Shown here: positions 12,111 to 23,431 of the stretch, in pieces
Layout: each line of letters opens with the position of its first letter
Numbering within the stretch: the first letter of the stretch is position 1
NCBI GenBank assembly: GCA_024364735.1
Contig: JAGFNQ010000288.1
Location: forward strand, 209,774-273,773
Source of the DNA: Boesenbergia rotunda
Lineage: Eukaryota > Streptophyta > Magnoliopsida > Zingiberales > Zingiberaceae
Length of the DNA stretch: 64,000 bases
Direction of reading: 5' to 3'
Translations under genes and position numbers: made by a program
Notes under the pieces: model-generated
What the model was told of the DNA's origin: nothing
The model's database searches: none
What the model saw: the letters and a program-made list of their open reading frames with translations, nothing else

Positions 12111-12489
12111 GGCAGAGCTTTTCCCCAATCCTTCCTCTTGCCGTAGACAGAGCTTTTTGGGGGGCTTTGGACCCCTCGATCTTCCCCAATCCTTCCTCTT
12201 GCCGTAGAGCGCTAGAGGCGGCAGAGTTTTCCCTTTTCAGGTCCCCCAAGGAATCTCGTCGGGGTGCTGGAACTGTCATCGCCAGTCCCCCCTGCGGTGA
12301 GACTGATCTTCGGTTACGGTGGTGCGAGGCAATCATTTTTGGAATCTCGCCTTGCACCGAGGCCGCTCGTCGTAAGGCGGCTTGCTCAATTTGATGTTGT
12401 TCCAATGCTCCTTTGACGACGTTGGCAACGAGGCGATCCAACTTCTCTCTCGTCAAGACGATGGGTTGTCCCTCTGGATCCGCCATCAT
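12100..12489 (-). pseudogene. N-terminal gag fragment of a Tat-like Ty3/gypsy element
   Basis: An ATG at 12489 or 12486 (MADPEGQPIVLTREKLDRL) lies ~50 bp after a sequence of the type TTTGGCGTCATCTGTGGGAA, which occupies the PBS position in Tat-lineage gypsy elements. The protein is charged and Gln/Arg-rich and ends in the junction with the copia LTR. A 25-bp sequence (CTTCCCCAATCCTTCC...) is present twice, at about 12121-12146 and 12181-12206, suggesting a local duplication at the break. Assignment to gag rests on position. Confidence 0.55.
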
Positions 12490-12539
12490 GATGCTCCTTC
12501 TAGTGCTTTGATTTAGATTCCCACAGATGACGCCAAACT

Positions 12540-13040
12540 TGTTCCGGAAGGGAATCGACGCGGACAGCGAGTCGCCGAGGTGTACCCCACGAGGATGGCG
12601 ATGAGGAGAAGACGATCGCGTCATGCGAGATCAACACGAGCGTTAATGAGAACATACCGGAAGGTTTTCCGGCAAAGCCCACTCTGACACTCAAGTCAGG
12701 AACGATAGCTCTTTTAGGAGGACAACGAAGAAGTAGAATTTTAGTTAAGTTCGGAGAGCTTCCCCCTTACTTGGATGCCGGAGCACCTTATATACCTGAG
12801 GGCTTGATTACACGTGTCTCCATATTCTCCTCCACGTTCCCTAATCATCGGTTACGTGATAACCTTTAGGTAACGACCACTGCGATCATAAACACCTTAA
12901 TTGTCATGTGTATCGGGCAATAATTATTCGACGACTTTCCTGATCTGGAAAGTGGAACGACTACTTAAAGTTGGGCTAACTGATGCATTGATCTGTGGGG
13001 CTCCATTCTCCCGAGTTGGTCTCGGGTGCCTACGGGAAAA
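12540..13040 (-). mobile_element. 5' LTR fragment of the Tat-like gypsy element
   Basis: On the minus strand this ends CTTCCGGAACA at 12540, exactly as the LTR at 46120-46856 ends. It shares GACACGTGT, TATATAAGGTGCTCC and CATCCAAGTAAGGG-type words with the solo LTR at 56611-57305. The 5' part (U3 start) cannot be recognised beyond about 13040, where AT-rich DNA begins. A TATA box (TATATAAG) is at 12794-12787. Confidence 0.8.
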
Positions 13041-13121
13041 ATAGAGATTTTTTTTAAAAAAATTAGTCTTTCAAAAATTTGAATTTGAGATGTGTATTAA
13101 AAAAAATAAAATTTATCACCG

Positions 13122-13122
<1 letters not shown>

Positions 13123-13164
<42 letters not shown>
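13123..13164. repeat. (TA)n microsatellite
   Basis: Uninterrupted TA dinucleotides. Confidence 0.95.
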
Positions 13165-13167
<3 letters not shown>

Positions 13168-13330
13168 AAAAATTATATAAAAATAATATTATTATAAATT
13201 TTGGAAGGTTAATGTAAATCCACTATATATTTATAGAATTGAGAAAGTGTTAATCTCCTTCTATACTATGGTTAATTTTGATTTTTGAATTTATTATTTT
13301 TAATAATATAGGATAGTCATGGATATGATG

Positions 13331-13450
13331 CTGGCAAAAAGGTGATTCATTCATCTTAGTACCTCCGTTAATACGTCTCAGAGCTAACATAGAGGAGGTA
13401 AATTATGAGGGTTACTAGTCCGAATATTGTGGCTAGTGCGTAGGCATGGA
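13331..13450 (+). repeat. Short SINE-like dispersed repeat, decayed copy
   Basis: This matches the 103-bp element at 50614-50716 across CAAAAAGGTGATTC, CGTCTCAGAGC, GAGGAGGTAAAT and TTACTAGTCC. Differences are mostly C-to-T or G-to-A, consistent with an older methylated copy. Confidence 0.65.
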
Positions 13451-13639
13451 GAGGACGAACATATTAACCTTATCAAATTTTGACCCTAGACCTTATGCTG
13501 GTGATACCCATATATTAACTATCAGTCCATCGTATGGAGACGATAGTCATGGATATGAGGTGGTTATTAGGATGATGAATTTCAATAATTGGGTATTTAT
13601 TTATGAGTTCTGATACTCTCAATGAAAAAATTCAATGAA

Positions 13640-13800
13640 ACATTCATTGAATGATGTGTCACTTTACATACACATGTCCGATTATTGCTCGGACATATCG
13701 GTGCTCTTCGGTCATCGCCCGAATCAAACTATATCCTAACGGGTAAGATGGACCCATCGGAGAATGTGACATGTAAAGTATCACATTATTTACTGAGTTT
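13640..13800. mobile_element. Small foldback element (MITE-like)
   Basis: Imperfect inverted repeats bound the segment: GATGTGTCACTTTACAT on the left and ATGTAAAGTATCACATT on the right. The core CCCGAATCAAACTATATCC also occurs in the larger MITE at 62474-62857, so the two may belong to related families. It contains no ORF. Confidence 0.5.
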
Positions 13801-14610
13801 TTATTTAAAATTTTTTATTGAGCATATTTTTTTTATTTATTTATTTTCTCGGCAAGTATAGTAATAAACTCATAACCCTATTGCGCTAACAATGCCCTCA
13901 GTCATTATAAAGACAAATTTATACAAAAGATTTAGAAATTAGAGATTATTTTGTTATAAAAAATAAAAAGGTTAAATTTCTCTTATCAATTTTATTGTAT
14001 AATTTAAATTTCATTTTAAAAAACAAAAATCTAGCTTATTGTCTCTGTTTCTCGAGGTGCGGATCGAGAAGGAAAAGGAGTTCTGGTAGAAAAAAAAACA
14101 ATTTTTCGAACAAAGGCAGAGGAAAAGCGAAAAGAACGAATTCAGCGAAAAGCACGTAGAAGAAAGAGGAAAAAAGAAAAAAAAAAAAAAAAAAAACCCC
14201 GATGCAAAAAAGAGGGAAAAAAAATGATGAAGTTGCGTGAAACGTGGCCGCGCGATTCCCTAGGCTATGCTTGGGCGTTCCGCCTCGCTTTTTGAGCCCT
14301 ACAGCCTGGCCACTTATCTACCACCGACGATCTTCGGAAGGCTTCCGATCAGATAGCGGACACGATCCGGCGGTGTAATTATAAGTGGTCCATCTCCTGA
14401 TCCAGTTTTTTGCGAATCAGAAGATCTGAACTCGCCACCCTGAGCGACGTTGGTTGAGCGGATGGAATAAAAAAAATCTAAAAAGTGATATACAGATTGC
14501 CTTCATGTTCATTATTTATTTAAATAAATAATAAAAAGGAGGAGTAATCTATTGTTTTTCAAGAAACAAAATAATAAAAAAAAATTCCATGTTAAAAGTT
14601 CTCTTCAAAT
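13801..14610. other. AT-rich spacer, no gene seen
   Basis: There is an A-rich tract at 14160-14225. A short inverted pair, CCACTTAT near 14310 and ATAAGTGG near 14382, brackets a GC-richer segment with CGATCTTCGGAAGGCTTCCGATC-type symmetry. No coding signal is evident. Confidence 0.5.
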
Positions 14611-14619
14611 TTTCAATCC

Positions 14620-15490
14620 GTCTTGATCCAGTTGTTCTCTAGGCGGAGAACAGCCCGCTCCGGACGAGTCGTCGACGCTGCTCTTTTCGGGCCGTTTGGG
14701 TCAGCCCGTCTCCATTGGGCCAGCAGCCTCTCGCCAGCGAGAAGGCATAAAACGGTGCGTGGATTTGGATGCTTCGATGGGTTCGAGGCAGTCTGTCCAT
14801 TACATGATTTCCAAGTCCCGAGGCGAGAAAGACGTAGGAAATCGAACCGCAAAGGCCCAATTTGTTTAAGCAGCACCGACGCTCTTGATTGCCGTCCGAT
14901 TTCCAAAGTCCCAGGAACATCCGACTTAAGCAGCGGATGCAGGCGCCGATTGAGTTGCCCCGTGACTTGCGCTGTCGCGCACCGCGCAGCTAGCGCTTCT
15001 CGGCTTTTCCCTTTGCCGCTGCTGGCCTTGTTCCGTGATCCCTTTGCAGCTCCCGATGCGCGCCTCGGTCTCCTACCTCCGCCGCGGCAACCAAACGCAA
15101 GCTAGCGAGCCGAGGCAGCGGCAACGTAACGACGACGCACCCTCCTCCGTTTGCATGTTCCATCGTGAAGGCGCGGTGGCGTTGTGCCTGGGCCGGGGCA
15201 GACGCGCGCAGGGATTGGGCGTTGGATGGGTCCCGTGAGACTGTCTCGGTATGTGGTTCGTTAGCTTTGGCAGAAAGCAAAGTTATCTTTTCGTGTGTTT
15301 TTTGTTCTCCTTTTGCCCGATCGTTTCGCTAATTATTTCCTTTTGACCCCCAACAAGTTTACAGCAGTGTAAAGCGTAGACTGTAAGCTTCAACTTGGCT
15401 CTGCCGGACAACTCTGCTATCTTCATCCTGGGCCATCATGCCCGTTCATGCTTTTTCACTATGCAGCGACAGTGTCAATTTTATAGCCCC
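14620..15490. other. GC-rich island of unknown origin
   Basis: The segment stands out from its AT-rich surroundings in base composition. Overlapping frames on both strands (14623-15105 plus, 14990-15280 minus) show no recognisable domain and look like by-products of GC content. It could be a promoter or 5' flank of a lost gene, or an unrecognised transposon. Confidence 0.4.
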
Positions 15491-15663
15491 GGTTGATCCC
15501 GGGCATCGAAAGTTCCGGGCTACCTTCCTGGTTTTTTTTTTCTCATGCTCTTTCTTTCTTTCACTGCAAATCCGGCCTTCAACTCCTCTTCAACATAAGG
15601 GCATCTCCTAGGATTTTGGAAGAGATTTATGACAAAAAAAAAATTGAAAAAAAAAATACTCAT

Positions 15664-15876
15664 GGGGCGCTTGATAAGCGGGTTTAGAAGGTGGGAATGG
15701 GAATGAAATCTATTTCATTTTCATTGATGATGATTGATATACGGGAATCGGAATCAAAATAAGGATATGATACCCTTGATTTCATAATCCACCTCCGACT
15801 AGATTATCATCAAATTCATAAATCTCTCAATCAAATCTATTATCATTCTCATTGTTAAATCTATACCAAGCGCCCC
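15664..15876. mobile_element. MITE with GGGGCGCTTG termini
   Basis: The ends are perfect 10-bp inverted repeats, GGGGCGCTTG at 15664-15673 and CAAGCGCCCC at 15867-15876. Inner sequence is also imperfectly palindromic: GGGAATGGGAATGAAATC-type on the left and AATCTATTATCATTCTCATT-type on the right. Termini of this kind are common in hAT and PIF/Harbinger MITEs. The target duplication is not clear (CTCA-like words on both sides). Confidence 0.7.
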
Positions 15877-15894
15877 CTCAAATCATGAGGTTTT

Positions 15895-17339
15895 AGCATA
15901 AATAGAGACCTGTTTTAGCCTATGATACAATAATAATATTCCAAACTTTCAAAATAATTTAAAAAATAAATTATTTAAATTGTAATATTTTATTTCATGA
16001 ATATTTTTTAAGTATAAATATTTGATAAATTAAAAATATATATATATATGATTATAATTAAATTAAAATTTATAAATTATTTAAATATTAAATAAAAATT
16101 AAAAATCATATTAATTAATTAATTATAAATTATAAATAAATTAAATTAAAAATCATAATTATTTAAAATATTAAATAACATTATAAATTTAATTTAATTA
16201 ATTTAAGTTAATTAATTTATTAATGAAAATATAGTTATGATGTGATATATTAAAAAGTATAAAAAAAATTATTGATAGTTTTAGGTATTTCTTAATAGGT
16301 TTTTATTTTATTTTTATGGCAACATTAAGAATTATAAAAAAAACAAATTTAAAAGTTTAATCATTAGAGATCTTCTAAATCTGCCTTGAATTAAAACTAG
16401 AGTAGGATAATAAATGACTCATGCTATCGTTATTCCGTCAATACTTATGATAATAAAAATAACAATGAGACCAATTATGCATTTAAAATTGTGAAAATTT
16501 TAAAGACATATTTAACTTTTAGACGTTCAAAAGGATATTTATTTTCCATTTTATCCTCCCCAATAATTATTAAATTATTACATTCCAAAATGTTAAGAGC
16601 ATTCATACGCAAATTCCTTATCTAAAATACAAAATTTAGAGTATCAAGATTACTTTATTTAAATTTAAATATTTTTTTCACTAACTAATACATCAATTCT
16701 ATAATTTATCATATTTTTCTTTTTTATTATTATTTCTTTATTCTCTATATTTTTATTATTACGAGAAAATATAAGTTTCCAATCAATGATAAAATCTGTT
16801 AGGTTCTATGGTAGATTTGTCTCTATCAAGTTGTCATTAGACATCAAACATGTAACTACGAAATGTTAGACTTCTGGATTATTTATCGTCAATGTTCTTC
16901 AATTTATTTTGATAATCGATGAAAAAATTTCGCAGGATGGATTCAATTGTCTAAACTTTGATGTTATTTGATTTATTATTATTTATATATAACATCATAG
17001 TTAGTTATTGAAGTAGAAAGTACAATGAAAAGTAAATATTATTTTAATATTTTTATAATTTTAAATATGACTTTTATCCTTTTTATAATAAAATTATATG
17101 AAATTCATACTTCCAACCCTAGATCCATGTCTAGGGAGTATTTGAATGTGATTTCATATTTTTTTTATTCTTTTTTATTTATTATATCTATCTTTATATT
17201 CCTCTTCATATTTATTCAATATTTAAATTTTATATCCATCTCTATACCCGTCGAAGGATTGGATATCTATATCTTACTCATCATCCTATTACTATCAATT
17301 ATTTTCTCTTTTTTTAAAATAAAATATTTTAATATATGT
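15895..17339. other. AT-rich spacer
   Basis: Long A/T runs and TAATTAAT-type repeats dominate. The 106-residue frame at 17025-17345 is Ile/Phe/Leu-rich because the DNA is AT-rich; it has no homology that I recognise, and its end runs into a solo LTR. Confidence 0.6.
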
Positions 17340-18311
17340 TGTTAGATCGTGACAAGCAAGCTAGGGGGGGTGAATAATTTTTCTCGATTTCTACCTACGA
17401 TGTTAGTGTGCGCAAGCGGAACGAATAACAATAAAAACGACCAAACGCTAACACGTTACCGTTTACGTGGTTCGGAGATAACGCTCCTACTCCACGGTAG
17501 TCTGTAAGGTGGACGATCCCTCGATCCTTTGGCAGATCATTCCCCGGTTGTCCTCCGGCTAGCTCGTGTAGCTCCTTGTGGGTGGAGAAACCTCGCCATA
17601 ATCCCGAACACATCTCTGAGCTCTTAGACTACTATTTGACTTTTAACCAAAGTCAAATTTGTCAAGAGTTTCAGCCAAACCGAAACCTTTTTAAATAGAG
17701 CTCCCTTCTTTTTGGTCGCTATCAGTCGACTGCCCCCACTCAAATTCAACCGTTGCAAGCCCCAACGTTCGAATTCTGGTTGCTACCAATCGACTGTCAG
17801 AACCCCATTCGACTGCTACCTAGGTTTTTCCCTTCCCGAGTACATTTCTCTCCACACTCCCTTCCCGAGTACATTTCTCTCCACACTCGACCCCTAGGAT
17901 TTCCCCGAGTACATTCCCTCAGCACTCGACCCCTCACGACTCAGCTGACTCTTCACCAGCAGCCTCGACTGTTGCCTTCACACCCTCTTCGTCTTCGGCC
18001 ATCGTCCCTCAGATGCGCACACAATCCTCCAGCTTGCCTCCATGTCATCCTTCACGTACGCCTCGAAGTCTGCGTCCCTCGGCTCATCGTCCCTGCTATC
18101 AATGGCCCCTCGGGTGCACACAAGCCCACAGCTTGCCTCCATGCCCATTGCCCCCTTCACTGTACATGAAGCCGTCCATCTAAGTCTATGTGTATCCTGC
18201 AAGACCTGCACACTCCAATACACATATCAAAATACAAGAGTAAGCCTAACTTAAATCCTTTACCCAAACATCAAAACACATGGTCACTCCGGATCATAGA
18301 TTGCCCCAACA
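17340..18311 (-). mobile_element. Solo LTR, 0.97 kb
   Basis: The plus-strand ends are TGTTAGATCG and GCCCCAACA, with flanks TATGT and TATTT that may be a one-mismatch target duplication. On minus it ends with the CACCCCCCCTAGCTTGC tract near 17370, typical of the U5 end of the SIRE-like LTRs here. Three copies of a ~25-bp unit (CCCGAGTACATTTCTCTCC...) lie at 17836-17925. The frames at 17712-18254 run through this LTR and are not genes. Confidence 0.65.
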
Positions 18312-18579
18312 TATTTATCTATTCTTTCTCGTCTTATGCTCCTTTAATGGAGATCATTTGTCATGAAAAAGAAGATGTAATATATGTTAATGATGGAATA
18401 AAGATACAATTTTTTTTAAAGACGGGAAATGACCAAAAAAAATTCCCCAATAAAAAAGAGACATATATATGTCACCTATCGAATAGGATGACGGTGATCG
18501 TTGGTCGGCAAGGGGGGGGTGAATTGTCCTTGAAAATAAAAACTCAAATATTTTGTTTATCTTTAAACAAAGATGTTAG
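18312..18579 (-). mobile_element. LTR end fragment plus spacer
   Basis: Around 18500-18530 the plus strand reads GTTGGTCGGCAAGGGGGGGG then TGAAT, the reverse complement of the CACCCCCCC tract at the end of the SIRE-like LTRs. A minus-oriented LTR of this type therefore probably begins here and is cut by the LTR starting at 18580. The rest of the stretch is unassigned. Confidence 0.4.
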
Positions 18580-18594
18580 TGTTGGTGCTGAAAG

Positions 18595-20863
18595 TGTTAG
18601 TAATATAAGAGAAGTGTCCTAAGGCAATCGCCTTATGATTGTAAACATTTATTTTAATAAATGAAAATTCACTATTTGAGTATACATGTTTGTGTATTTG
18701 ATTGGGATCTTAAACTCATTTACTGAATGTCCGCAATACAATTCACAGCATGAGAGAATTTGTGATGAATTCACAACTAGTGATTATCTCTACATGTGCA
18801 ATTGTGAAGTATTGAAAATATCTCTAGTCGATGAATTGATAAATACGGACACTATCAATTCTGTTGAGACTAGCATGGGTTATTCTCTAATCAGCTGATT
18901 CTCACTGGCTGGTGACATTGGGATGTCCGGAGATAAACAAGAATGCTAGTTAAGGGAACTAGTTCATTAGAGTGACTGACTGTAAAACTTCACATGGTAG
19001 TCTATATATAGACATGTCAGTGAAGTTCTTACTGCAGCTTAAGTGTGATGATCCTTTGACTTGCGGTGTTCAAGTCATCTTGGTCATGGAGACTTATACT
19101 TTAACATCTTAAGCAAGCATCTCCAAGGAGATGTGGACCCAGGATGGTTGGGTATAAGCCGAAGTGCCTGAAGATATTTTAACAGCCTACAAAGGATTCA
19201 CCACTCCTTGCGAGGAGATGTATACTCAGGCCTATCGTCGGATTGTTACTCAAAGCCTCTGGCCAGAGCATGTCATGTTTAGAGTATGAGTCTCCTAAAT
19301 ACATGAGAGTAATTAGAAATCCAAAAGACGAGAGAACGTTACTTGGGCTAGGTATGACGTAATCAGCCTAGTGGGGACTGACACACACAGACCATGTCCT
19401 GAACCAAGTGGGTATAAGATGGTGAAGGGAATGAGGCACGATTCATTAGAGCTGCTGAAGGGTTTCAGAATTATTTCTGAGGTCAACCGTTGATCTTTCG
19501 ATTAATTGGGGGTCATGATGTACTACTAGGTGTCACTCATGATCGTTTTATAATTGGTTGATTATAGACGGCCAATATAAATCGAAAGTCTATTTAGTCA
19601 CACGCACTACGAGTAATCCAAGGGATTTAAAACGAGTTGAAAATTGGATTTTCCGATCAAGAGAAATAAATCGAATCTGAATTAATCAGAGGCGCAACGG
19701 AAGCTTAAAATGGCTAAGTCTTTTGAAGGCTTATTGGGCGAATTAAATGAGATTAATTCGCGAAGGTTTGGCTTGATGTGGCCGGCCAAAGAGGGTACCC
19801 ACCCTCTTTGGTTTGGCCGGCCACTACAAGGAGAGAAAACCAATTTATTTGGTTTATTTTATAAAATAAATCAAGCGTTATTTGTTTTATAAAATTATGG
19901 ATAAATAAATCTATATATAAAGAAATTTATATAAAGAAATTTATATAAAGAAATTTATATAAAGAAATTTATTCATTTTATGGAAATTAAAATGAACCAT
20001 GGATCGGTTTATTTTAATTTTATAAAATCAATTATGAATTGATTTTTTCATGATAAGAAAAATTTATAAATTTCTTATAAATTTTATTCCATAATAAAAG
20101 GAGAGATGTATTTGTTTTATTATAAATTTAGTTATAATAAAACTTGGCATAACGGAATAATTCATAAGAAAATTTATAGGATAAATTTCTTATGAAAATT
20201 TATTCCGTTAAAAGAGGAGACTTGGCGATAGAGAGACTACTATATAAAGGAACCAAGGCTAGGCTTGAATTCCTCAATTGAATTATCAAGAGATTAAGAA
20301 ACCCTCTCTCTCTCATACTCTCCCTCTCTCTCTCTCTAGGGCCGGCGCCCACCCTTTCTCTCTCTAGGGCCGGCGCCTCTTTCTCCCTCTAGGGCCGGCG
20401 CCACCTCCCTTGCCGTGAGCCACCACCAAGACGAAGCGGGTCGCGACTCCTTCTTCCCTTCACGGAATCTTGATTCCGTTATTTGGTGGTTAGTTTCTAT
20501 CTCTCTCTCTTGATATTCTAGTTGTGCCTTTAGAGAATCTAGTAGTTCTCGTCGGCACAAAACTCATGGCTTTGCGAAGTCATCCCGAAGAGAACTCGGC
20601 GTGGACGCGAATAGAGGCGGAGCTTCCAAGGGACGCTATGGTTGGATCTCGTCCCTTACTTCGAGTTACGCGAGGTATTGAGTAAATAAGTTTACTTTCT
20701 GTAAAATTTTAATTTATGATCATGTCCACACACCATAAGGTTGCATGCTAGATACGTGGTTAAAAATAATTTGAGAAATTATTTATGCTAATTCTTCCGC
20801 TACACGTAAATATTTTAAAATTTACGAACCCGTATCCTTGTCAACATGCACCCGGTCCCAACA
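18595..20863 (+). mobile_element. Complete solo family-1 copia LTR, TSD GAAAG
   Basis: The ends are TGTTAGTAAT and GGTCCCAACA, flanked by GAAAG at 18590-18594 and 20864-20868. The 2269-bp length defines the full family-1 LTR. It contains an inverted repeat of TGGCCGGCC and AAAGAGGGT at 19779-19822, tandem ATAAAGAAATTTAT units at 19916-19972, a TATA box in CTACTATATAAAGG near 20240, and three AGGGCCGGCGCC words at 20336-20402. Small frames inside are not genes. Confidence 0.95.
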
Positions 20864-20964
20864 GAAAGCACCCAAGTCAAACCTGTATTTTGATAATGGC
20901 AACAGGGTTCAAAAGTTAAGTCTTACTTGTTTTCTAACAAGTCACTCTAGTGTGCAGGAAAAGC

Positions 20965-21215
20965 CCTAGCGAAGGACTGCTAGGCACTGGCGAAGGAATA
21001 CCAGAGTAAAAGCCCTAGCGAAGGACTGCTAGGCACTGGCGAAGGAATACCAGAGTAAAAGCCCTAGCGAAGGACTGCTAGGCACTGGCGAGGGAATGCC
21101 AGGTCGCAAAGCCCTAGCGAAGGACTACTAGGCACCGGGCGAAGGACAGCTCGGCATCCAAGCCTTAGCAAAGGACCACCAGGCAAAAGTCCAACCAGAG
21201 GAACGGTTGGCATCA
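20965..21215 (+). repeat. Array of 20-nt hairpins in U3 (family 2B, copy 1)
   Basis: The unit CCTAGC, loop GAAGGACT, GCTAGG occurs at 20965-20984 and again downstream. It alternates with CTGGC, GAAGGAAT, (G/A)CCAG units and CCGGGC, GAAGGACA, GCTCGG. Several arms are decayed compared with the younger copy at 32838-33086. Confidence 0.85.
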
Positions 21216-21464
21216 GGTAAATTCTCCCGAGAGGAGTAGGTGAGGACGCGTTCCCCGTCGAGGGAATAGTAGGCGTCGGTTCCACCTAGGGCTCCATTTT
21301 GGAGACCCAAAGTCAGAACCAAGCAGCTAAGGCTGTATAAACTAACCACTTAATGTTTTGTTGTGTTTTGGACTAACCCTGGATGTATGACCGAAGGAAC
21401 GAGTGTCTGCAGATCAGAGAGCCTCAAAGGAGTGAGACAACAGCTGACCAGGGTGTCCGGAGTG

Positions 21465-21790
21465 TCCCGGGCGCCCCCAAGGTGAACACAAAACACACAA
21501 GTAAAAAGCACGCTTCGACAGTACATCTTGCGGGCGCCCCGTGCTCTCGGGCGCCCCAACTGCTCCCGGGCGCCCCCAGCGCTCCGGGCGTCCCCAACAG
21601 CAAGCATCGAAGCGCAAGCCAGCGAAGCAAGGGATAAAGTTTGACCCGGTCAACCCGGGTGCCCCGAGCGCTCCGGGCGCCCCTGTCAAAGCTGATCCCG
21701 AAGTCAAAGGGATTAGAAGCTGACCGAGATCAAGCCAGATCAAATGCCACGTTGGGGGGGCACCCCCGACGATCCGGGCGCCCCCAGGGC
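21465..21790 (+). repeat. GGGCGCCC palindrome array (family 2B, copy 1)
   Basis: Repeated CGGGCGCCCC-type words are spaced 15-40 bp apart, ending just upstream of the TATA-like sequence. Reading frames across it (21350-21899, both strands) are artefacts of the repeat. Confidence 0.8.
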
Positions 21791-22208
21791 TATTTAAAGG
21801 CCCCTCGACCCCAAGCTTCAATAACAACTTCCAATCAACACTTCTACGCTCTTCTGCTCTCGCGCTTCGCCCCGGAATACTTCCAACTCGAGCCGACAAC
21901 GTCCTGCTGCTCCGAAAAAGTTGATCTACCTCGAACGTCGGTAAAAGAGCTATTTAAGTTTACTGTACTGAATTCTGTAATAATCTTTTGTAAACTATTT
22001 GCGCCTCATATAGAATTGCCCAAAGTAAACGGTCAACGACCGTGGGCCTTGGAGTAGGAGTCGACCCAGGCTCCGAATCAAGTAAAATCGACCGTGTCTC
22101 TGTGTGATTTTGTTTTTATCAATTTCTGCTGCGTACTTGCTCTAAGTGTTTCCGAAAAACGATTTCTGATATTCACCCCCCCTCTATCGGTTTTCTCGAT
22201 CCAATAAG

Positions 22209-22297
22209 TGGTATCAGAGCGGGGAAGTTCAAACTTGGTGCAACCACCAGTTTGAAATTTTTTTTTTCGGATTTTTATTTTCTTTTTCTCATTCGAA
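22209..22297 (+). other. PBS and start of leader of the family-2B element
   Basis: TGGTATCAGAGC at 22209-22220 is the initiator tRNA-Met PBS. The next ~77 bp match the leader of the element at 32724 (GGTGCAACCACCAGTTTGAAA). The match stops at the ambiguous base at 22298. Confidence 0.85.
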
Positions 22298-22298
22298 N
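22298..22298. other. Ambiguous base N at an element junction
   Basis: The only N in the window falls exactly where the sequence changes from the SIRE-like 2B leader to the leader of copia A. It probably marks an unresolved join. Confidence 0.8.
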
Positions 22299-23431
22299 TT
22301 GTAACTCATAATATTGTAAAATTGGTAGAAAAATTATAGAAATTTATTTAAAATACATAATTAGGAATTATGTATGCATGTGTGATGATCATGGCCCAAT
22401 AAAACCCAATGTGATTGGAATGTGTTGTAATTCATATTACGGTCTGCGTACCGTTTTTGTGATTGTGTGTGTTGTATAGTGGATGCGACCTGCGAGTCGG
22501 CTTCTTTTATTTTATTTCTGTATTTTATTATTTTTGTAATGTACAAAATGAAGACGGTGGGCGGTCCATCCGAAGACGGAGTTATGGAGGGAGCCGACGA
22601 CACGTGGCGGTCAAAGGAGAAGCTTGGAGAAGCGAAACCCTAGGTTGACCGTCCGATCTTCTCATTGGCTTGAGAAGATCGTAGTAGGGCCATGATCCAA
22701 TCACAAATTAAATTATTTTATTATTTGCTTGTATGTGATGCATGCTAGAGTAAAATAATTAGAGCCTTGTGTATATGATACACCCTCTCTCTTGCGATTA
22801 GATTCGATCTAATTCAAATCAACTCATTCTCGAAAATGCCTACCAAGTTTGATACCTATCACTACCTCGATCATTTGTTGTTGTTGAATCTGCCAAAGCA
22901 GAGCAACACATTTAATCTTGGTAGGGTACGGAGGGACAATCTTGGTCCCGCCTATCACGGCTTGGGTGAGAACAAACTCAATCAGATTGAGTGAAACTAG
23001 TTAACTCGGTTGGATCGAGTCTAACTATAGGCATATTCCAATCGTTGGAAAGGTAGGATAAAAATCGCATTTATATTAAAACTTGGGCGATTTAGCCAAA
23101 GCTAACTCAAGTTTTTATGTAAATGTAAATTTAATCCTATAAACAAGAGTTGCATAGAGATGTAATCGGTAAATTTTACCTACCGATCGTACTAAGTCTT
23201 GGGCGATTTAGCCAAAGCTAACTCAAGGCTTAGTATGATGTGGATCTTGTCCCACTATGTTATAGTTAATTTAGATAGAATCTTATAGTGTGGTTTGACC
23301 ACATCTATGACTTGATTCTACAAATTTTTCTATAATTCAGTGGGAGAATCATTTAATTAAAGGCCTAATTAAATGATAGTTGGAATATGTTATTTATTTA
23401 TTTTTCTGCATTTTTATTGTTGTAGATTGCC
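22299..23431 (+). other. Leader of the copia A element
   Basis: This non-coding region precedes the copia A gag ATG. It includes a repeated phrase (TTGGGCGATTTAGCCAAAGC) at about 23083 and 23198, and a tract TCAGTGGGAGAATCATTTAATT near 23338. No 5' LTR of copia A is present upstream. Confidence 0.7.

Larger units (their letters stand above)
18580..22206 (+). mobile_element. SIRE-like LTR (family 2B), interrupted by a solo LTR
   Basis: This is the same family as the LTRs at 32724-34127 and 41114-42486. It starts TGTTGGTGC at 18580, is interrupted after 15 bp by the solo LTR at 18595-20863, resumes at 20864 (repeat of GAAAG) and ends GATCCAATA at 22206. The TATA box is in CTATTTAAAGG near 21782, less canonical than in the sister copies. 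It contains a hairpin array and a GGGCGCCC array. It is followed by a PBS and leader, so it was once the 5' LTR of a complete element. Confidence 0.9.

Noticed and set aside
14623..15105. 160-residue ORF in the GC-rich island
   Set aside because: No domain is recognised, overlapping frames are open on the other strand, and there is no clear promoter or splice context.
17025..17345. 106-residue hydrophobic ORF resembling a membrane protein
   Set aside because: The composition follows from AT-rich DNA (Ile, Phe, Leu), there is no homology, and its end overlaps a solo LTR.
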